A stretch of 64,000 bases of DNA from SXOA01 sp046593355 (lineage in GTDB: Bacteria > Planctomycetota > Planctomycetia > Pirellulales > Pirellulaceae): positions 1 to 64,000 of the forward strand of contig JBKJNY010000193.1 in NCBI GenBank assembly GCA_046593355.1, read 5' to 3'. Under the pieces are notes generated by a model. It worked only from the letters and a program-made list of their open reading frames with translations, was not told the DNA's origin and did not search any database. Positions 44,021 through 52,844 of this stretch are shown here, in pieces (within the stretch, counting starts at the first letter, position 1; each line of letters opens with the position of its first letter). A program made the translations under genes and the position numbers.

Positions 44021-46411
44021 TCACTGTTGAAGCCCATACAAAATCACATTCGCCCCGATCCGCGCCGCGTCCTGCGGAATGTACCCTTTGCACTCCAGCG
44101 AAGCTCCTTTCTCCAGCGCGCAACTGATGTCGTAGGGGGAGAGAATCACCGCGGTGCGGCCGCCAAGGTCGAGCGATTCCAGGAGGGGAGCGGTTTTCAC
44201 GAGCTTGGCGGTGAGCGCGTCCCCTTCTTCCCGTAGTTGCGGGTCGCGGAGCGTGACCGTGGTCACATCGAAGCCGTGAAACTCGGTGGAGAGCAGCGGA
44301 TGGGTGGTGGGAATGCGGATGAACTGGCCGTCGGGATAGATGGCCTTCATTTCGGCCCGCAGCGAATCCTCGAATTCCTTGCTGGCGCAGATGCAGTCGG
44401 CAAACAGAAAACCGCCGCGATCGAGGTAGGTCTTGAGGGCCTTCCGCTCCCCCGCGCTCCAGGTGAATGCCCGCCGGCCGTGCATGAAGACGACGGGGTA
44501 GTCCAGCAACTTGGGATCCGTGGCAGAAATGGGCGGACGGCGACTGTAGTCAACCTTCATCTCCAATTGCTTCTCGAATACGCCCAACAAGTTGGAGAGG
44601 GCGTTGGTGGCGTCGTCGGCTCCCCCGCCGTGGTTGAGCTTGGGGATGACCAGCGTACCGCGGCCAGTGATCTCATCTTTCTTCTGGAGTGTGATTTGCG
44701 GCTTCTCCAGCTTCTCCTTGAGCTGCCGGTTGGTGGCGTAGGCGACGACGTTTTCCCCGATCCGGACACAGGCTTCAATCTCGTCCTTCACCTTCTGCGG
44801 ATACGGAGACTCGCGATAGGGATGTGAGAGTTCCCAGCGACAAGAGAGGCTCCGCGGACAGTAAACGACGCTCGTGCGGCAGCAGGCGTCGAGGCCCCAG
44901 AGCCAGAATTGGTCGTCAGCCGGTAGGTGCTTGGGATTGACCGTTTTCTCGGCGTACCAGACTGCGTGATCCGGCGGCAGGCGGCGAAGCTCGCCGTCGG
45001 GAAACATTTTCACCATCAACGCCCGAAAATCCTGATCGAAGGTCCCTCGGCCGCAGCCATCCCCCTCACAAGCTTCGGCAAAGATAAAGCCGCCTTGATT
45101 CACGTACTCGCGGAGCAAATCCACTTGTCCCTTGTCGAGCGTGAGCGACTGGCTGCCGGAGATGAACAGGATCGGCGATTCCAGCAGTTCAGCGACCGTG
45201 GCAGCAGGTTTGCTCCCCGGCGCGGCAACAACTTCGCGGCGAGCAATGTCGATCGTCTGCCACGAAAGCTCCCGCTTGAATGGCTTCTCCAGCCGATTGG
45301 TCAGGTTCTGCACAGCGCGGCGGTGCAAATCCCAATCACGAGAATCGTCCTGATACTGTAATTTGGAAATTACCACGGGACGGCGGCCTTTGGACAGAAA
45401 AAGTAGCGCCAGCGAGGTGCAGACGACGGGATCATTCTCGCCAGGCCCCGTCCCCTTCCAATAGCCGCTGAATTTGTCATGGATGCCGACCAGGTGTTCC
45501 GCCCCTTCGCGATACCAATCGTGGCGGTTGTCTCCTTCGCCAAAGAACCGCTGCCCGGTCATGCGGCCGACCCGTTCCAGACCGTACAGATAATAAAGTC
45601 CCCATCCTCCCGAACCGGGATTCTGCACGACGGAAAAAATATCTTTCCTCCCCAGCCACCGCAGGCCCTTCGCAATCGCCTCATCATCGCTGCCGCTGCC
45701 GCAGCACTGGATGCGCCCGTCCAGCACGGCGGCATCGCCGGTGCCGATGTGGTCGCGGGCGATGATCAGCGAGGAGATGGCGGCACAGGTCATGCTGCCG
45801 GAGCCGCTATTGCCATAATAGCCCCATGACCCTTGTTCCTTCTGCCGGAACTCGTTGTTGAGCCAGTACTGCTCGGCCAGCTTCCAGGTTTGCTCCTTGA
45901 CCTTCACACCTGCCCGCTCCGCCTCGTGCAGCGCAAGCATGGCGAACTGCGTGTTGGAGTTGTCCCCTTCTCCGCGAGTGCCGTAATGCCAGCCCCCTTT
46001 GTTTTTTCCGTCCTTGATTTGGGTCGCCTCCAGCCAGAGAGCGAGCTCATTGATTTTCGGTTTGTAATGGACGGGATCAGCCTGGCAAAAAGCCATGACT
46101 TGCAGCGACGCGGCATACGTCGCCCGCGGCAACGCCGAGCCCTCCAGGAAGTCGAGGGCCTTGGCGACCTTGGGATTCTTGGCCGTTTCGCCCGAGTTGA
46201 GCAAGGCCAGAGTGGCCAGCGCGGCGACGCCGGTCGGTTGGCCCATGTAGTCAGTCCAGCCGCCGTCCGGCCCTTGCTGCTTCAGCAGGTACTGCCCGCC
46301 GCGAGTAATTGCTTCTCTAACCTGCTCGGGAGAGACTTCCTCGCCCCGCGCAGCTTGCCCAATCAGAAGCATTACCAGCGCCAGAGTGGCGAACGTCCTT
46401 GTGCTTCGCAT
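44021..46411 (-). CDS. DUF4159 protein with alpha/alpha-toroid N-terminus
   Basis: A 796-residue exported protein (signal peptide residues 1-23, AARGE). Residues about 28-370 form a helical toroid like prenyltransferase/squalene cyclase proteins (KQQGPDGGWTDYMGQPTGVA, GGWHYGTRGEGDNSNTQFAM). Two DUF4159-like halves follow: IVLLREYVNQGGFIFAEACEG (first) and KALKTYLDRGGFLFADCICA with YPVVFMHGRRAFTWS (second). DUF4159 is glutamine-amidotransferase-like in fold, with no known catalysis. In planctomycetes this gene commonly neighbours MoxR and DUF58 genes; moxR is divergent 157 bp away here. Confidence 0.88.
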   Translation of the reverse strand: MRSTRTFATLALVMLLIGQAARGEEVSPEQVREAITRGGQYLLKQQGPDGGWTDYMGQPTGVAALATLALLNSGETAKNPKVAKALDFLEGSALPRATYAASLQVMAFCQADPVHYKPKINELALWLEATQIKDGKNKGGWHYGTRGEGDNSNTQFAMLALHEAERAGVKVKEQTWKLAEQYWLNNEFRQKEQGSWGYYGNSGSGSMTCAAISSLIIARDHIGTGDAAVLDGRIQCCGSGSDDEAIAKGLRWLGRKDIFSVVQNPGSGGWGLYYLYGLERVGRMTGQRFFGEGDNRHDWYREGAEHLVGIHDKFSGYWKGTGPGENDPVVCTSLALLFLSKGRRPVVISKLQYQDDSRDWDLHRRAVQNLTNRLEKPFKRELSWQTIDIARREVVAAPGSKPAATVAELLESPILFISGSQSLTLDKGQVDLLREYVNQGGFIFAEACEGDGCGRGTFDQDFRALMVKMFPDGELRRLPPDHAVWYAEKTVNPKHLPADDQFWLWGLDACCRTSVVYCPRSLSCRWELSHPYRESPYPQKVKDEIEACVRIGENVVAYATNRQLKEKLEKPQITLQKKDEITGRGTLVIPKLNHGGGADDATNALSNLLGVFEKQLEMKVDYSRRPPISATDPKLLDYPVVFMHGRRAFTWSAGERKALKTYLDRGGFLFADCICASKEFEDSLRAEMKAIYPDGQFIRIPTTHPLLSTEFHGFDVTTVTLRDPQLREEGDALTAKLVKTAPLLESLDLGGRTAVILSPYDISCALEKGASLECKGYIPQDAARIGANVILYGLQQ

Positions 46412-46567
46412 CTTACTCCCCTTCCCGAATAGCGGACCCCTGACAACTATTGTACCTCACGCACTCCGCTGCGCAAGGCTTCGTGAAAACGCCGAGCGAT
46501 TGTTGATGTGGTGATGTCAACCTACAATCACTCACTCCTGATTCCTGACCCCTGACTCCTGCTTCTC

Positions 46568-47575
46568 ATGGCCAAGTCCCTACCGGAAATCCTTCAAGAG
46601 TTTGCCCAGCATCGCCAGTTGATGCAGCAGGAGCTGCAGCGAATCATCGTGGGGCAGAACGAAGTCATCGAGCAGCTCTTCGCGGCGATCTTTACGCGCG
46701 GGCACTGCCTGCTGGAGGGGGTGCCGGGGCTGGCGAAGACGCTGATGGTCAGCACGCTGGCCCGGATTCTGGATGTCAGCTTCAAGCGGATTCAGTTCAC
46801 TCCGGACCTGATGCCCTCGGACATCACCGGCACCAACGTGCTGGAAGAGGACGAGCATGGAAAACGAAGTTTCCGGTTTGTCGAAGGGCCGGTCTTCACC
46901 AACATCCTCTTGGCGGACGAAATCAACCGCACCCCCCCCAAAACGCAGGCGGCCCTGTTGCAGTCCATGCAAGAACGCGAAGTCACCGTCGGCCGGCAGA
47001 CGATGGAGCTGCCGGACCCATTCTTCGTCATCGCCACGCAAAACCCCATCGAGCAGGAAGGAACCTATCCTCTGCCCGAAGCCCAGCTCGACCGTTTCAT
47101 GTTCAACATCAAGGTCGGCTACCCCACGGCTCCGGAGGAAGAGCGAATCCTGATGACGACGACGCGGAATGAAAAAGTCGAGGTGAAAAAGGTTCTCTCC
47201 GCCCGGGCCATCACCAACCTGCAAAAGCTCGTGAACTCCGTCGCCGTCAGCGAGTTCATCGTCAAGTACGTCGCCCGCCTGGTCCGGGCCACGCGCCCCA
47301 AGGACGAATCCGCCCCCAAGTTCGTGCAGGAGCTGGTCGATTGGGGAGCCGGCCCGCGTGCCGGGCAAAACCTCATCAACGGCGGCAAAGCCCTGGCCGC
47401 CATGGACGGCCGCTTCTCCGTCGCCATCGACGACATCAAGCGGATCGCCATCCCCGTCCTCCGCCACCGCATCAGCACCAACTTCCAGGCCCAGGCCGAA
47501 GGGATGACCAACGAAGACATCATCAACCGGCTGCTGAAAGAAATCAAAGAGCCGGACGTGCCGAAGTTTGTGTAA
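46568..47575 (+). CDS. MoxR-family AAA+ ATPase
   Basis: A 335-residue cytoplasmic AAA+ chaperone. Walker A is GVPGLAKT (residues 51-58), Walker B ILLADEINRTPPKTQAALLQ, and sensor 1 FVIATQNPIEQEGTYPLPEAQLDRF, with the family sequence QLDRFMFNI. SILARSDHRMRIGVE-type features of other AAA+ groups are absent. MoxR proteins usually act with VWA-domain and DUF58 proteins to help assemble enzymes or envelope complexes; none lies downstream here. The 5' side carries a TGACCCCTGACTCCTG-type text repeat (about 46539-46564). Confidence 0.95.
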   Translation: MAKSLPEILQEFAQHRQLMQQELQRIIVGQNEVIEQLFAAIFTRGHCLLEGVPGLAKTLMVSTLARILDVSFKRIQFTPDLMPSDITGTNVLEEDEHGKRSFRFVEGPVFTNILLADEINRTPPKTQAALLQSMQEREVTVGRQTMELPDPFFVIATQNPIEQEGTYPLPEAQLDRFMFNIKVGYPTAPEEERILMTTTRNEKVEVKKVLSARAITNLQKLVNSVAVSEFIVKYVARLVRATRPKDESAPKFVQELVDWGAGPRAGQNLINGGKALAAMDGRFSVAIDDIKRIAIPVLRHRISTNFQAQAEGMTNEDIINRLLKEIKEPDVPKFV

Positions 47576-47981
47576 CTTTGGCGCAGATTGACGTGTCCAG
47601 CGTCCGCTGAGCGGATAAAATGGCGTAGATAAAGTCCGTTCGTTTTTCGGGAGGTGTCTATGGACTCCGCGAGCGACCATTCAAAAGCCAGCTCAACTGC
47701 GACCGACCCGCCGGTATCCGAGAATCCTGGGTCATCGCACTCCTTGCCCAAGCGAACGATTTCGTCAAAGACCGGGTCGTTGGCAAACATCCCCAGCGTC
47801 GATTGCCAATTCTTGTGCTGCGAGGCAACGACGAGCTGCTTTAGTGAAGCGACCTCTGCCTCCAATGCCTAACTCTCTTGCTCAATTCGGTGACGGACAT
47901 GGCTATCCGTCCTTTCTTCCCCTCCGCGAATTCTCTCAGTAATTCTATTGCCCATTCCAACAGGAGCAAATGCCAATCGGT
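47576..47981. other. Gap between moxR and the DUF1501 gene, with an antitoxin-like remnant
   Basis: A 406-bp gap. It contains the broken antitoxin-like frame described separately at 47690-47900. A GGGAGG site precedes plus-strand ATG 47660, but the plus-strand frame is antisense to the remnant and looks spurious. Confidence 0.5.
47690..47900 (-). pseudogene. Frameshifted remnant of a VapB-like antitoxin-type gene
   Basis: From ATG 47900 the minus strand reads MSVTELSKRVR, a start like small helical proteins in planctomycetes and cyanobacteria that precede toxin genes. In another frame it continues LEAEVASLKQLVVASQHKNW and then LGMFANDPVFDEIVRLGKEC, the characteristic end (GMF.DDP.FDEIVRLG). 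The shift falls near 47868 and looks like loss of one base. A second shift may occur after KEC, where another frame gives a stop. No PIN-domain toxin follows. Identification is by pattern memory and therefore moderate. Confidence 0.5.
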
Positions 47982-49445
47982 TCACGCCAGCACCCCCTCA
48001 ATCACCTTTCCATGCACGTCCGTCAGTCGCCGCTCGATGCCGTTGTGGTAGAAGCTGAGCCGCTCGTGGTCGAGGCCGAGGAGGTGCAGGAGGGTGGCGT
48101 GGAAGTCGTAGACAGTAGCGACGTTCTCGACCGCTTTGTATCCGAATTCGTCGGTGGCTCCGTAGGTGAACGGGGCTTTCACTCCCGCCCCCGCCAGCCA
48201 GGCGGTGAAACCGGCTGGGTTGTGGTCGCGGCCGCTGGCACCTTTTTGGAAGGTGGGCATGCGGCCGAATTCGGTACACCAGACAACGAGCGTGTCCTTC
48301 AGCAACCCCCGCTGCTTGAGGTCTTTGAGCAACGCCGCAGCCGGCTGGTCGAGGATGGGGCCGTGGATGTCGTACTGGGTCTTGAGCGTTTTGTGGCCGT
48401 CCCAATTGCCGACCCCTTCCCCCATCGCGTACGCCCCGTTGAAGAGCTGCACGAACCGCACCCCCCGTTCGATCAACCGCCGGGCCAGGATGCAATTGCG
48501 GGCAAAGCCGGCCTTGAGCTTGTTCTGCGGGTCGTCCGCCCCGTACATCTTGAGGACATGCGCGGGCTCCTGCGAGATGTCCGTTGCCTCCGGAACGCTG
48601 AGCTGCATCCGGGCGGCCAGCTCGTAACTGGAGATCCGCGCGGCCAGTTCGGTATCGCCGGGAAACTTCTCCAAGTGCTGCTCGTTGAGCTTCTTCAGAA
48701 AGTCAGCGGAGGCTTTGTCCTTCTCCGCGGAAATGCCGGCGGGCCGGGCCAGGTTGCGGATGGGCTGTGCGGCATTGAACGGCACCCCCTGGAAGACCGC
48801 GGGCAAAAAGCCGGGGCCCCAGTTGTTGACGCTGGCCTGCGGCACGCCGCGGGGGTCCGGAATGGCGACGAACGCGGGAAGGTCCTGGTTCTCCGTCCCC
48901 AGGCCGTAATTCACCCAGGCCCCCATGCTCGGAAACCCCTCCAGCGTAAAGCCGGTGGACATGAACATCTCGCCCGGCCCGTGGGTGTTCGTCTTGCCGG
49001 TCAGCGAATGGAGAAAGCACATTTCATCCGCCAGTTCCCCGAGTTGCGGCAGCAGGTCGCTCGTCATCTTGCCGCACTGGCCGCGGGGGAGGAACGGATA
49101 CGGGCTTTTCACTAGCGACCCCTGCTCCCCCTGAAACGTCACCAGCTTCTCGCTCCCCGGCATCGGCTGACCGTCCCGCTTGATCAGCTCCGGCTTGTAG
49201 TCCCAGGTATCCACCTGGCTGCACGCCCCGGAGCAGAAGATGACCAGCACATTCTTCGCCTTCGGGGCGAGGTGAGGCTCGCGCGGCGCACTCGGCTGCC
49301 GGGGGTCAATCGCCGGGCGAACGGGCGACTTGGATTCCTTCGCCAGCAGGCTGTCTTGGGCCAGCAGATGCGCGAGCGCGATGGTGCCAAGACCGGTGGC
49401 GGTATCGGCGACGAACGATCGGCGTGTAGGAGCGTAAGGCATCAT
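47982..49445 (-). CDS. DUF1501 protein with Tat signal
   Basis: A 487-residue exported protein; a twin-Arg signal begins TRRSFVADTATGLGTIALAH. DUF1501 is an alkaline-phosphatase/sulfatase-like family of unknown activity, very common in planctomycetes, often coded beside DUF1553 cytochrome proteins. Typical blocks: NVLVIFCSGACSQVDTWDYK (start of domain), FLHSLTGKTNTHGPGEMFMS, RRLIERGVRFVQLFNGA, VVWCTEFGRMPTFQ with GRDHNPAGFTAW, and YDFHATLLHLLGLDHERLSF. The DUF1553 gene lies 3.7 kb upstream on the same strand, with the accessory stretch at 49446-53139 in between. Confidence 0.93.
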   Translation of the reverse strand: MMPYAPTRRSFVADTATGLGTIALAHLLAQDSLLAKESKSPVRPAIDPRQPSAPREPHLAPKAKNVLVIFCSGACSQVDTWDYKPELIKRDGQPMPGSEKLVTFQGEQGSLVKSPYPFLPRGQCGKMTSDLLPQLGELADEMCFLHSLTGKTNTHGPGEMFMSTGFTLEGFPSMGAWVNYGLGTENQDLPAFVAIPDPRGVPQASVNNWGPGFLPAVFQGVPFNAAQPIRNLARPAGISAEKDKASADFLKKLNEQHLEKFPGDTELAARISSYELAARMQLSVPEATDISQEPAHVLKMYGADDPQNKLKAGFARNCILARRLIERGVRFVQLFNGAYAMGEGVGNWDGHKTLKTQYDIHGPILDQPAAALLKDLKQRGLLKDTLVVWCTEFGRMPTFQKGASGRDHNPAGFTAWLAGAGVKAPFTYGATDEFGYKAVENVATVYDFHATLLHLLGLDHERLSFYHNGIERRLTDVHGKVIEGVLA

Positions 49446-49624
49446 TGGTTCTGGTCCAACTGGAATATTACCCTCATTTTGGGCTCATTTCTGGCCTGGC
49501 GATGCGTCATAACCTATTTCCTGACAAGTATTTGCAATTTCCAGCTCCATTCATTCAAACGATTCTTTGATTACAACCCTTCCAGGGGGTCTCGATGGCG
49601 ATTTGCAGGCCCGAAGGGCCGACA

Positions 49625-49742
49625 ATACGATAGCCCAGGCCGGAGGCCTGGGGGGCGTCTCCCACATCCGATTACCTCGCCCCTTCGGGGCTTTCCCTGT
49701 ATTTATCCAGGATACCCAGGCCTTTGGCCTGGGCTATCGTAT
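49625..49742. repeat. GATAGCCCAGGCC inverted repeat
   Basis: ATACGATAGCCCAGGCC (49625-49641) pairs exactly with 49726-49742, 17 bp. Between are smaller palindromes such as GGCCGGAGGCC and CCCCTTCGGGG, and CCCCTGCGGGG follows just outside. Confidence 0.85.
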
Positions 49743-50073
49743 CTCCGCCCCTGCGGGGCTGAAATCCGTCCAGCGCATAGCGCAACATCAAAACGCGCAA
49801 GCGAGGGAAAAGTACATATTTTCCTCACTTAACATGTGTTGCTTTACCTCGCACTTCATTTTTCACAACTCGTGGTCTTTTAATCAGTTACCAAAACCAA
49901 CCCCCCCCGGGTTTACCAACACCCCTCCGTCTCAAATCTCAAATCCGAAATCTCAAATCCTGTTTGGCTCCGGCGCACTCTCCTGGCGACAGTGTACTTA
50001 AGTTTATGTACCCAGGTTGGCACATTCAAGCCCCCGCGGCCAGAATTCAGGAAATTTCTTGCCGGCCTTGCCA

Positions 50074-50371
50074 AGCCGCGGTAGCGGCCAATTTGCAGCC
50101 CCGGCAGGGGCGACCGGATCCCAGCCCACGGCGCAAGCCGTGGGTAAGCAAGCGAAAGGGCATGAAAGCCCCGGCAGGGGCGATAGAACCGTGGCCTTCG
50201 TCGAACGTATTGTCCATCGACGGTTGTCCCACGCCCACGACAGGGCGCGCCCGACGATCGGTACTTGCCGAATCCACCCTTCTTTCGCCCCTGCCGGGGC
50301 TTCCGTGGTTGTCGCTATCATCTACCCACGGCTTGCGCCGTGGGCTGGGATCTGCCGCCGCTACCGCGGCT
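50074..50371. repeat. Nested multi-arm inverted repeat
   Basis: Outer arms AGCCGCGGTAGCGGC (50074-50088) and complement at 50357-50371. Middle arms of 30 bp at 50117-50146 and 50323-50352 are exact complements and begin GATCCCAGCCCACGGCGC. Inner AGCCCCGGCAGGGGCGA units at about 50097-50113 and 50167-50183 pair with 50285-50301. The central 100 bp is unpaired. Confidence 0.9.
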
Positions 50372-50580
50372 AAGGAGGAAAGACCTGCTGCCGCGCATTC
50401 CGGCGGCTCAGAACAGGATCGCAAAACCCGCCCGAGCAATTCGTCGTGGCCGTGCCGTGCCTCCGTCAATAATGAATCCTGCCCCCTTCTTCCTCTCTGT
50501 GGAATGCCAGGGAATAGCTTTTCTCGGCAGTTCTGGTAGGTTGCTAGCGGCAAGAATTTCAAAGCCGCAGCGAGGCTCTT

Positions 50581-51852
50581 ATGCAGGCCCCATACGTTTT
50601 CGTTAGCTACAGCCATGATTCCGAATCGCATAGGAGCAGAGTTCTCTCATTTTGTGCACGTTTGAGAGAAGACGGCATTAACGTTATTTCTGACCATCGT
50701 GTCGCTTCACCGCCAGAGGGTTGGCCGCGATGGATGCAGGGTCAAATTGCGAGTTCTAACTTCGTTCTCTTAGTGATGACTGAAACTTACAGGCGGCGTT
50801 TTGAAGGTCGTGAGCTCCAAAATGGGAAAGGCGCAACCTTCGAAGGATTCCTGGTAACGCAAGCAGTCTATGACAGTAATTGCCAGAACAGGCGATTTAT
50901 TCCGGTAGTTTTCAGCACCGATGATCGTGTACACATTCCGGCGATCTTGCAAGCAGCTACTTCCTATAACGTAAAGCTCCGTAGCGAATACAACCGCCTT
51001 TACGCAGCATTGACTTCACAACCAGTCATTTCGCTACCCGACCTTGGCGACCTACGAAGAGTCCCCTCAAAAGCCATTGTCCCTCATGAATTTGACGATG
51101 AGGATTCAAGCGAGCCAGACCTTTTTGAGCAGCCTACCTGGGTGGACGATAGCGACGTCGTCGCCACACAAGTAGATTCGTGCGTTATTGAATTGCGAAT
51201 CCGGAGAGATTTCAACACATTTTCTAGCGATGACCAGCGTAGGCTACTAGATACTATTGGTAACTTACTAAATATTTCAGGAGAAATTAAGGTTGTCTCA
51301 AAGCTACCCGGGAGCGTACTATTGAGTCTCGAGATGCGTCCCGACCAGGCAGAGTCGCTGTATTGGCTTGTTCATCAAGGCTCCCTGCGCGGCTTCGACC
51401 TAAGCGAAGCTCGTTTGTTATCAGAATCCGAAGCGGAATCAACCAAGCTGGCCACGCCTGCCGACAAAACGCTAAGAGTCAAATCTGTTTTGGAGAAAGC
51501 TGAGAAGCTTTATGCCAAGACTAATGATTGGGTCGTCTTTTTCCGTGAAATTCTGGGAGTGAACGGGTTGGTGCGCCGTCTCTATCCCACCCCCGAGGAA
51601 TTGGCCGCCTTCGAGGGGACATCCGAGTACGCGGACATACAGAAGATGGTCAGGCGTCTGCGGGACAAACCGACGGCCCTGACCGACGGACAGGAAGTTA
51701 CACGGGTGATTACCGTCCGTCTTCCGGCCAGCGTACACGAGTTCTTGAAAGCCGAGGCCCACGACCGCAAGACCAGTGTCAACCAACTCTGCATCACCAA
51801 GTTGTTGCAAGTGATGGATGACGATTCCAGGCGTGACATGAAATCCGCATGA
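50581..51852 (+). CDS. SEFIR-domain protein fused to a ribbon-helix-helix tail
   Basis: A 423-residue cytoplasmic protein. Residues 4-150 are a SEFIR/TIR-like domain: YVFVSYSHDSESHRSRVLSF, LREDGINVISDH, WPRWMQGQIASSNFVLLVMT, TYRRRFEGR, GATFEGFLVTQAVYD. SEFIR domains occur in animal IL-17 signalling and in bacterial conflict and signalling proteins. An acidic linker (about 160-195) leads to an alpha/beta module at 196-275 with GEIKVVSKLPGSVLLSLEMR, which I do not recognise by name. The C-terminal 120 residues repeat the stand-alone protein at 33104-33532, including the RHH segment ITRVITVRLPASVHEFLK-like (VTRVITVRLPASVHEFLKAE). The first two thirds look AT-richer than the tail. The role is inferred: a sensor-linked DNA-binding regulator or defence effector. 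Confidence 0.85.
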   Translation: MQAPYVFVSYSHDSESHRSRVLSFCARLREDGINVISDHRVASPPEGWPRWMQGQIASSNFVLLVMTETYRRRFEGRELQNGKGATFEGFLVTQAVYDSNCQNRRFIPVVFSTDDRVHIPAILQAATSYNVKLRSEYNRLYAALTSQPVISLPDLGDLRRVPSKAIVPHEFDDEDSSEPDLFEQPTWVDDSDVVATQVDSCVIELRIRRDFNTFSSDDQRRLLDTIGNLLNISGEIKVVSKLPGSVLLSLEMRPDQAESLYWLVHQGSLRGFDLSEARLLSESEAESTKLATPADKTLRVKSVLEKAEKLYAKTNDWVVFFREILGVNGLVRRLYPTPEELAAFEGTSEYADIQKMVRRLRDKPTALTDGQEVTRVITVRLPASVHEFLKAEAHDRKTSVNQLCITKLLQVMDDDSRRDMKSA

Positions 51853-51892
51853 AACGAAAACCACGTAAATCACGTCGTCGAAGGAAAAGACA

Positions 51893-51937
51893 AAAGGGGA
51901 CATTCTAACTTTTTCTGAAAAGTAGAATGTCCCCTTT
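51893..51937. repeat. Perfect 15-bp inverted repeat downstream of the SEFIR gene
   Basis: AAAGGGGACATTCTA (51893-51907) pairs with 51923-51937; the 15-nt loop contains TTTTTCTGAAAAG. It could act as a hairpin after the SEFIR gene. The next open frame begins 4 nt beyond it, and may have lost its original start to this element. Confidence 0.85.
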
Positions 51938-51940
51938 GAA

Positions 51941-52738
51941 TTGCCCTTGGAGGATCCCGACATCGCGACCACAGTGGCTTCGGATCACGCCAGAGGATGG
52001 GGGCACCCTGTAAAACGCATTCTCGTTGAACGCCAAACTTTTGATGGCACATTCGTTCCCACTCTACCGGTGGTGAACGGAGTCCCAAACTTCAGGGCAG
52101 TACGCGCGCTGATGCTCGTCCTCCAACTGGGAGCGCGCGAGGCCGTGGGCAAGATGTTCGATCCCAAATTCATTCGCGATTATCGCACGCTCCTCGATAT
52201 CTACGTTAACGCTCGCGGAAGGCGCATCAGTTCTGCTTTTGAAGAAACGCCTGCCTATCGCGAGACGCCGGCTCACGACTACCATATTCCGCAAACCTTC
52301 CGTGTGAGCCAAGATTATCGTTTCTGGTCAGGTGTTTATCCGCGTTACGAGGATCTAATCTGGGGGACAATCCTATCTTTTGTGATAGGTGTACTTCTTG
52401 CAGAATACCGCCTTTGGCGCGAGCGAAGGGGTCAAATTGAGAAGAAAACCGAAGAGCCTGCGAACGCCTCAGCACAGGGCTCTTCCTGGTTCGAGGAGGA
52501 GACATTGGAAGTGATCGAGGAACTCACGTTCGAAGCGGTCGTGCGCAGCCAAGTGTTCTCGAAGAACGGATCGCCGGACGATGAGGCCCAGCGCTACTAC
52601 TACGATGTCATTACAAGAAGCCGGATGACGAAAGGTCGTGATCGCCCCATCGATATGGTTGACGCGACGCAGTCTGCCCGCGCGGTGCGACGAATCCTCG
52701 TAAGAGTTGTTCGGAGTGGATCGCAACAAACGCTCTGA
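51941..52738 (+). CDS. Hypothetical membrane protein (possibly 5'-truncated)
   Basis: A 265-residue frame from TTG 51941 to TGA 52738. No family is recognised. One membrane helix is predicted (DLIWGTILSFVIGVLLAEYRLW, near residues 140-160), with an acidic C-terminal part (FEEETLEVIEELTFEAVV). The frame opens just past a palindrome, with only TTG or GTG starts available nearby, and could be the 3' part of a longer gene. It lies between the SEFIR gene and a small minus-strand gene, in the same accessory stretch. Codon use looks coding, but evidence is limited. Confidence 0.45.
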   Translation: MPLEDPDIATTVASDHARGWGHPVKRILVERQTFDGTFVPTLPVVNGVPNFRAVRALMLVLQLGAREAVGKMFDPKFIRDYRTLLDIYVNARGRRISSAFEETPAYRETPAHDYHIPQTFRVSQDYRFWSGVYPRYEDLIWGTILSFVIGVLLAEYRLWRERRGQIEKKTEEPANASAQGSSWFEEETLEVIEELTFEAVVRSQVFSKNGSPDDEAQRYYYDVITRSRMTKGRDRPIDMVDATQSARAVRRILVRVVRSGSQQTL

Positions 52739-52844
52739 GGCACGACCGGCAAGCGAAACTTCTTCAAAACGACTCCCTTGCGCGTTTTTCTCTTCGATCA
52801 ACTCCAGCCGTCAGGTGAGCGCTGAGATTCATCGACGTTCCCAT

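Larger units (their letters stand above)
49446..50580. other. Gene-free repeat-rich stretch at the left of the accessory region
   Basis: A 1135-bp region with no gene I can support. It holds the GATAGCCCAGGCC repeat (49625-49742), AT-richer DNA at 49780-49890, a G/C-tract fragment at 49900-49925 related to 16809-16837, a CTCAAATCTCAAATCC text repeat (about 49931-49958) and a 298-bp nested inverted repeat (50074-50371). Open frames across it show palindrome-coded sequence only. Confidence 0.6.

Noticed and set aside
47654..47872. A 72-residue plus-strand frame with a good GGGAGG site before ATG 47660
   Set aside because: It is antisense to the recognisable antitoxin-like remnant and its product is Ser/Thr/Pro-rich without family features.
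49990..50640. Overlapping 100-190 residue frames in the repeat stretch
   Set aside because: The products simply translate palindromes (for example APAGAIEPW-like runs) and read open in several frames at once.
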